This document shows, piece after piece, positions 58,411 to 64,000 of a DNA stretch of 64,000 nucleotides; the first letter of the stretch is position 1; every line of letters starts with the position of its first letter. Location of the stretch: NCBI GenBank assembly GCA_963921825.1, contig OY997594.1, positions 4,159,001-4,223,000 of the forward strand. The letters run 5' to 3'. The notes below the pieces were generated by a model that was not told where the DNA came from, did not search any database, and saw only the letters and a program-made list of their open reading frames with translations. A program made the position numbers and the translations under genes. Source of the DNA: Erodium maritimum. Lineage: Eukaryota; Streptophyta; Magnoliopsida; Geraniales; Geraniaceae.

Positions 58411-58819
58411 TTTCAACAACTTAAATTTTCTAATTAGTAATTCTACTTTTTAATCAAATTTCAACAATTTCTCTGATATGTATATATACTTTTGATATCA
58501 TTTCAATTCAATATTGAACCGCAGAGCATCCAGCTCCAAACAAAACAAAACAAAATATTATTCCACAAGGGACCATTTGATGCACTACACAAGTCCAAGT
58601 TCACTCACACCAACCCCTTCCAGTAGAAGAAAGCCAGTCTTCAATAAATTAAATTTAAATAAAAAATTATGGGAACATCTCACCAAACCAAATCTGCACG
58701 TAAAGTCTCTCTCTATATAAGGAGGTTTGTGCACATGAACATATGTATAACGTTTAGACAACAAAGGCCCAGTTTAAAATATAAAATTATAATTAAACTT
58801 TCAACTATCGGTTTCAAGT

Positions 58820-60483
58820 ATGGAGGGTTTCTGCAAGCATTACATCGTATTGACGATCTTCATGCTTCTTTGTGTTCTACCATCGTCTTCTTCTGCAACT
58901 ACGCGTCGGTTTCAGTTTAATGTAAGTTGATTAGTACCAAACATGGAGATGATAGGATAAGTTGATAGAGTTGAGATATATGAAGGTTTTGTGTTTTGCA
59001 GGTTGAGTGGAAGAAAGTTACGCGTTTGTGCCATACGAAGCAGCTTCTTACGGTGAACGGGAAGTATCCGGGACCGACCGTTGCGGTTCATGAAGGCGAC
59101 GATGTCGAAATCAAGGTCACTAACCGCATCGCCAAGAACACAACCATCCACTGGTAAGTGTACTACTCCATGTTCATGCATGAATCATGCCCTGATTGAG
59201 CTGATTAGTTCGTGAGAATCTGATTTTGATTACTAACTAGAAGACTATAATATACATAGGGATGTTATCACAAATCGTCTTTATTGTGTAAATTACAAAC
59301 CGTTAGATCTAAGAATGGATGGAGGAGATCAAAAGGTAGATTTTTCGCTTTTTCGCGATATTGTCAACCATACTATAGCGTTGTTGCCTACAACACACGT
59401 ATTGTTCCAACAGTTTGCATCCCAGGTTCCAACACTTTACAATACAGATTCCAACCAATTCCAACACTTTGTTACAAAGTTTTCAACGGTTTACATTTCA
59501 GACACCAACACTAACAAACTACAAGTTCCAACGGTTTGTGTGTGTTGCTGTTAGTGTTAGATTAGAAATTTAGAATATAACTATAATTGAGAATTTAACT
59601 ATCAAATTGAGTTTTTTAGTTGAGTTGGTTCTTTAAAATGGTATCAGAGTCCGTAACGGTGCGTGTTAGATTAAAATATAACTATAATTAAACATTTAAC
59701 TATTTCAGTTTTTAGTTGAGTTGAGTATTTAATAATTAGAACCTATAACACAATCCATTGGAACTTTGTAAGAAAACATTACATCTGTTGGAACCTGTAA
59801 TGCAGAATGTTACACACCCGTAGAAACCATTAAAATCTATTGTGCGTTATAGATGTGTCAACACGTGTTATAGTGCACTCAAAAGTCGTGTTATCTACAA
59901 AACCGCCACTACATTCCGTGTAACTTGACCATCAGCTTTCACGAAACTAATATGATTTTTATTGATTCATAGTTTGTACAATAAAAACTGTTTGTATTTA
60001 ATACCGAGTATATATATATATATATGTAGGCATGGAATAAGGCAGATGCGAACGGCATGGGCAGACGGACCCGCATATGTTACACAATGCCCCATTAGAG
60101 GGGACCAGTTCTACAATTACAGGTTCACCGTCTCCGGCCAGAGAGGCACCCTCCTCTGGCACGCCCATTACGCCTGGCAGCGAGCCACCGTCTACGGCGC
60201 CTTCATCATCTACCCGCGCATGCCTTACCCTTTCGCCGCCTCCGTTCAAGCCGAAGTCCCCATCATTTTCGGTATTATACACATACGTTCTTGTAGAAAT
60301 TAAGGATTGATAGAGTTAACGTTTACTAAGCGTTGTGGCGTCACATTTGTGTAGGTGAATGGTGGAATGCTGATGTTGATGCTATAGAGGAGGAAATGAT
60401 CACGACCGGCGGAGGCCCGAATTCTTCCGATGCTTACACTATTAATGGCCTTCCCGGGCCCCTCTACCCTTGCTCTGCCAAAG
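58820..60483 (+). CDS. Laccase, first four exons (gene continues beyond the window or is truncated)
   Basis: Exons 58820-58921, 59002-59153, 60030-60271 and 60355-60483 join in frame with GT-AG introns to give 208 codons. A signal peptide (about residues 1-26, [20 protein letters not shown]) precedes the first cupredoxin domain: [20 protein letters not shown], the copper-1 motif [20 protein letters not shown], and the WHAH copper motif in [11 protein letters not shown]. Exon 4 gives [14 protein letters not shown] to [17 protein letters not shown], ending at a normal donor. Laccases are extracellular blue multicopper oxidases that polymerise phenolics such as monolignols. Exons 5 and 6 with the other copper ligands are not in the remaining 3.5 kb, which is filled by nested transposons. 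The gene could still be intact with a long intron. Confidence 0.9.
59555..59733 (+). mobile_element. Very short TRIM-like element in laccase intron 2
   Basis: Two related short LTR-like repeats (59555-59638 and about 59664-59733), both starting TGTTAGATTA and containing TATAACTATAATT, separated by TGGTATCAGAGTCC (59639-59652) and 11 more bases. The layout is LTR, primer-binding site, LTR with almost no interior. Decayed, non-coding, and related to the LTR at 8-77. Confidence 0.5.
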
Positions 60484-60614
60484 GTAATTTGATTCGGTAC
60501 AAATGTGTCTTGTCACAGAAGTTGTATATGCTCTTAACGATTGTTGTTGAAGTGTGTGTCATACATCAAAGTATGTGGATGAATAGATCTATTGACAAGT
60601 ACATTAAAGTCAGT

Positions 60615-63602
60615 CAAGGCCGGCTCAAGCTTTAAGCGAGTTAAGCAACTGCTTAAGACCTCAAATTGAAATTAGAAAAAAAAATCCATTATTGAATATA
60701 GATTTTTATGGTCAGAGTAAAAAAAATGTGAAGCAAACGTACGGGGAATCTAGTAAGTGTTGATTTGATATATCCTACTTATTTGATACTTTATAAATAA
60801 AGTTCTTAGACATTCAAATGTACATATGTATCTAAAGATGAGTCTTCAAGAATATCAGTATTGTCTTATTGTAAGAGAAACACGACATGATTAATAACTT
60901 GTGCTAGAATGTCTTGGCTTTGTAATAAAATGTTTAGTACAAAAATATGATCATGTATCGAAGAATAATATATGGAATTCACGGACTAGAAGCATGAGTC
61001 TCGTTGGGTTTAATAGTATTGAAACTCGGGGGTACTAATATACACTACAAACGGTAAAGGTTGTGTAAGAAACCAAGACTAACTTGATTAAAACACAAGT
61101 CAAAATAAAAAGAAACCCTTCAAAAATTATTACAATAAGTATGTATTAGGAAAGTTTCATTTCATGATTAAAGAATACAAATAGTATAGATGACTTTATA
61201 CACCTATCATATGGAGTTGTATTGCCCAAGCTTTAGAGAAAATGATTTACTCATATAAAGATTAAGATGCTTACCAATTATTGACATAAAGATGCTCAAC
61301 AGAGAGTCCAAACTACATATAAATTTTTACACACAAGAAATAGAGATGCTCAATAGAGAGGAAAGACCAAAAGGAATGAACATGAACGATTGTTTGTTTG
61401 TGATTTCTTAATCACAAATCAAAAGGATCAATAGGCACGAATTTGTCTTCAGATTAATTCCAATCAACATCAACAAACTAAAAAACCCCCATTTTTTGCT
61501 CTGACTTGAAATCTGTGCCTAACCTAAAGCTCGGCCGCCCTCCGCCCCTTCTCCCTCGTCTGTGACACCACGGCCACCAGGGTTGTGGCTGTTGTTGGTG
61601 AGGATCCTTAGATCCTTGCTCCTCTTCCTCCGAGCCCAAGCGTTTTGTTCTCCTCGGCCGGTACTTTCATCTCAATCCGAAGTCGGAGGCGCTTCCAGGC
61701 CTTTTCGACCTAGATCGTCGCGGATCTGTGGTTGTGGGAGGTGTTTGTAGCTTCATTGCTGCTCTCCCTTCCCAGAGGTGTACCTGATGCGGTGACTCGG
61801 CCGGATTCGCTGCGCTTGTGCTAGATCTGGCCGAACTTGCTCGTCCCTTCCTCCGTTCGCCAGGTCAGTCTCACCGGAGCTCTGTTTCACTCTGGCTTCT
61901 TCTCTCTCCTCGGTCAATGTCTTCTCCGACGTCTTGCCTCCATCCGACGTGGGACGCCTTTCTGTGACCTCCCAGGTCACTGATTAATGCGGATCTGGCA
62001 TGATGCTGCACCGACAAAGGGGGTTTGTTGGCTGGAGACTCTCGCTATTTTCGTTGCTGGATTTTGGTTCAGAGTAGGGCGTTTGTGGTTCCAGATCCGG
62101 TCTTCGGGCCAAGCCCACTCCTTGCTCCGCTTGCCAGAGCTGTCTCTCCAGAGCTTTGAACACCCTGGCTTTTCTCCGACTTGTGCGGTGTCTTCTCCGG
62201 CGTCATGCTCCCTATCCGGCGTGGGACGCCTTTCAGCATCTTCTTGGTCTTCTGATTGTCGCGGATCAAGCATGTCGCTGCACTGTCAATTTGGGGATCT
62301 GGACGGAGGTTCTGGTTGTGGTTGTGGGTTGCGTCTGGTTTGGTTAGGAGCAGCGTGACGGCGGCTCGGATCGCTAGGGTTCGTCTGTGGTCTTGGGAGG
62401 GTTCGGGTCTCCTGCGGTTCGGGCTGTGGGCCGGTTCGATGTGGCTCGGTACGGGTTGCAGACCGATTCGGGTCTCGGGTCGTGGGCTTCTTGGGGAAGG
62501 CTCTGGTTCGTTTCTTGCCCTTCCTTTATCTTGACTGCTTTACTCTTCTTTGCTTATGGACTTTGGTACGAGTTCACCTTGCAACTTGTGGAAAGGAAAT
62601 GTTGCTTTCCCTTTCTAACTCTGGCTCTTCCTCACATTTCCCTCTGGCTTGCCACTTGATTGCATTTTCTCGACTCCCCCAAGCTCACTCCTTATCTCAG
62701 TCTTCATCAATCTCTTTGGGGAAAGGAAAATCCCTTGATTCTTTGCAGCAATCTCAAACTCTGGGTGGCACAACATCTAAATCACAGGACTTTGCTGATT
62801 TGGAGCTTCAAATCACTTCTGCTACACACACTGTCTTCATCTTGAGATAGAACTTCCTTTTCTTGTATGGGGTTTGGGTTTTTGTTGTCATTTGCTTTTG
62901 TTCAGTTGGATTGTTGTATCTGCTTTGGTCTCTTTCAATCGTTAGTGTGATTGCTTTTTTGTGTAATCTTTTCTTCCTCAGAAAAGGTTAATTTAAATTT
63001 GTCTTCGCCGATAAAAAAACGATAGTTATGAACTTGGACATATATCATGAGGTAACCGAGAGATGTGTTGGCCTTGTCATATTTTGTTTGTGTTGGTTAA
63101 CTGGTGGGTTTCGATACCGAATGTCCTTAGTGCTTGAAAATTCTCACCTAGATACTACATTGCGTCGTTAGTGTCGGTTCTAATAGTTTTCTTATTTTTT
63201 GTTATATATGATTAACACTAGTTAGAGTCTATAAGATGATGACAATAAATATCTATACATGAGTTCACATATAAGCTAGAATAATTTGGTGTAATTTTAT
63301 GGAATTATTTGGAACCTATTATATCTAAACTTGACATGAAAATACATAGAATATTTGGATTTTTTTTATATAGAATTCTAGACATTAAATCATATCCATC
63401 GAGGGTGTCTTGTTAGAAATTAATCTGCGTCACCTATTTTAGATTTTTTTTAGTGTTATAAATAGACGTTGATGCTCATTTTCTTAATATGATGTAGTGT
63501 AATAATTTTGTGATCAAATTTACTTATTTTAATTTTTCATAAGAAAAAAATACATCGATCAAATTCTCGCTTAAGGCCCCAAATATCATTGGGCCGACCC
63601 TG
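60615..63602. mobile_element. hAT-like DNA transposon, 2.99 kb, inside the TRIM LTR
   Basis: Flanked by AAGTCAGT (60607-60614) and AAGTCAGC (63603-63610), a 7-of-8 match to an 8-bp hAT target duplication. The termini CAAGGCCGGCTC and GGGCCGACCCTG are imperfect inverted repeats (9 of 12), and TTAAGCGAG recurs just inside both ends. No hAT transposase is recognisable, so it is non-autonomous. Its middle is occupied by a poly(A) retroposon (about 61500-63018). Confidence 0.65.
61500..63018 (+). mobile_element. Poly(A) retroposon with a duplicated internal segment, inside the hAT-like element
   Basis: A GC-rich plus-strand body begins near 61500. A direct duplication of about 290 bp is present (about 61780-62000 and 62080-62290 share GTCTTCTCCG, CGTGGGACGCCTTTC and ATGTCGCTGCAC or ATGCTGCAC). 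It ends with a hairpin CTTTTCTTCCTCAGAAAAGG and TTTGTCTTCGCCGATAAAAAAA at 63018, the family 3' end also found at 54048. No reverse transcriptase and no target duplication found. Confidence 0.55.
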
Positions 63603-63652
63603 AAGTCAGCACTTATCATTCTAAGTTTCTCTGGGTTGAATTGGATTTTAAC

Positions 63653-64000
63653 ATAGTGTTGGAGCTTGGTTTGATATTGTTTTTTTTTCGGTGATGGAAA
63701 GGGAGAGTTTTATATTGGGTTTGTAATCCAAGCCTGTTTATGTTAACGTATGGATAAATTGATCACTCGATGAGCAGACTGAAATTTCTATCCGTCAGCT
63801 CGAGTTGTTTGGTTTGATATTAGGTATGTGATCAAGACTCGTTTATGTGATCAAGACTCGTTTGCGTTTCTTTGGATCGTGTCTATGACCCGGGTTTCTT
63901 TTCCGTTGATGGAGGGGAAGCGTTTGGTATCGGGTTTGTGACCCGATTGTGTTTCATTATAAATTGACCACTTGATGAATGATATTAATTTTTGATTAAT
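63653..64000 (+). repeat. Continuation of the TRIM as a tandem array to the window edge
   Basis: After the first LTR, an interior-like block and a second LTR-like block (about 63745-63815, with GTATGGATAAATTGATCACT and CTCGAGTTGTTTGG) are followed by another interior with an 18-bp tandem doublet (TGTGATCAAGACTCGTTT at 63826 and 63844) and the beginning of a third LTR-like block (from about 63957). TRIMs are known to form such arrays. Decayed and non-coding. Confidence 0.5.

Larger units (their letters stand above)
60545..63652 (+). mobile_element. TRIM LTR split by a hAT-like insertion
   Basis: The LTR begins TGTTGAAGTGTGTG at 60545, is interrupted after 60614, and resumes at 63603 with sequence ending in GATTTTAACA (about 63652). 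This matches the LTRs at 45624-45955. A degraded primer-binding site and interior follow. Fossil, nested, and old relative to the element inside it. Confidence 0.7.

Overview
This window is nuclear DNA from a flowering plant, most likely a eudicot. Evidence: spliced genes with GT-AG introns, a plant-type tRNA-Asp, S-protein homologs (a family concentrated in dicots), an S-domain receptor kinase, F-box genes, a laccase and a plant DEAD-box helicase. I cannot name the species. Genes are sparse and most of the window is transposon debris.

Layout. 0-15 kb: almost entirely mobile-element remnants (a Harbinger-type MITE, LTR-type fossils, three DUF4283/zinc-knuckle non-LTR ORF1 fragments, a 1.6-kb MULE-like element), plus a possible first exon of a leftward gene at 882-920. 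15-19.5 kb: an LRR-extensin-like gene with a stop codon and an apparent internal deletion, a 351-bp MULE-type MITE with a perfect 9-bp target duplication, and two leftward S-protein-homolog genes separated by a GC-rich insertion. 20-21.3 kb: a LINE reverse-transcriptase fragment and a third copy of S-protein flanking sequence. 21.7-30.9 kb: a segmental array with two leftward full-length F-box genes, an F-box fragment and a third, gene-less copy of the 3' flank. 32.3-35.0 kb: an intact DEAD-box helicase (RH35/DDX41 type). 35.1-37.2 kb: a truncated copia fossil abutting a TRIM-type miniature LTR element. 37.65 kb: tRNA-Asp(GUC). 38.6-39.5 kb: a solo LTR that appears to split a tRNA-derived SINE. 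42.3-46.2 kb: dihydroorotase (pyrimidine synthesis), with a MITE and a complete TRIM in its introns. 47.0-49.5 kb: an intronless G-type lectin receptor kinase. 49.9-58.4 kb: a MITE, a split PIF/Harbinger transposase, three poly(A) retroposons with 13-15-bp target duplications, and another DUF4283 fragment. 58.8-60.5 kb: the first four exons of a laccase whose remaining exons lie beyond the window or are lost. Its fourth intron holds a TRIM array, split by a hAT-like element, which itself contains a poly(A) retroposon.

The host genes are unrelated housekeeping, cell-wall and signalling genes and do not form a pathway or cluster. The only local gene families are the S-protein pair and the F-box array. 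I found no new enzymatic or defence system. The most novel material is structural: the RT-less poly(A) retroposons, the nested insertions, the recurrent DUF4283 fragments, and a conserved candidate 3' exon on both F-box genes.
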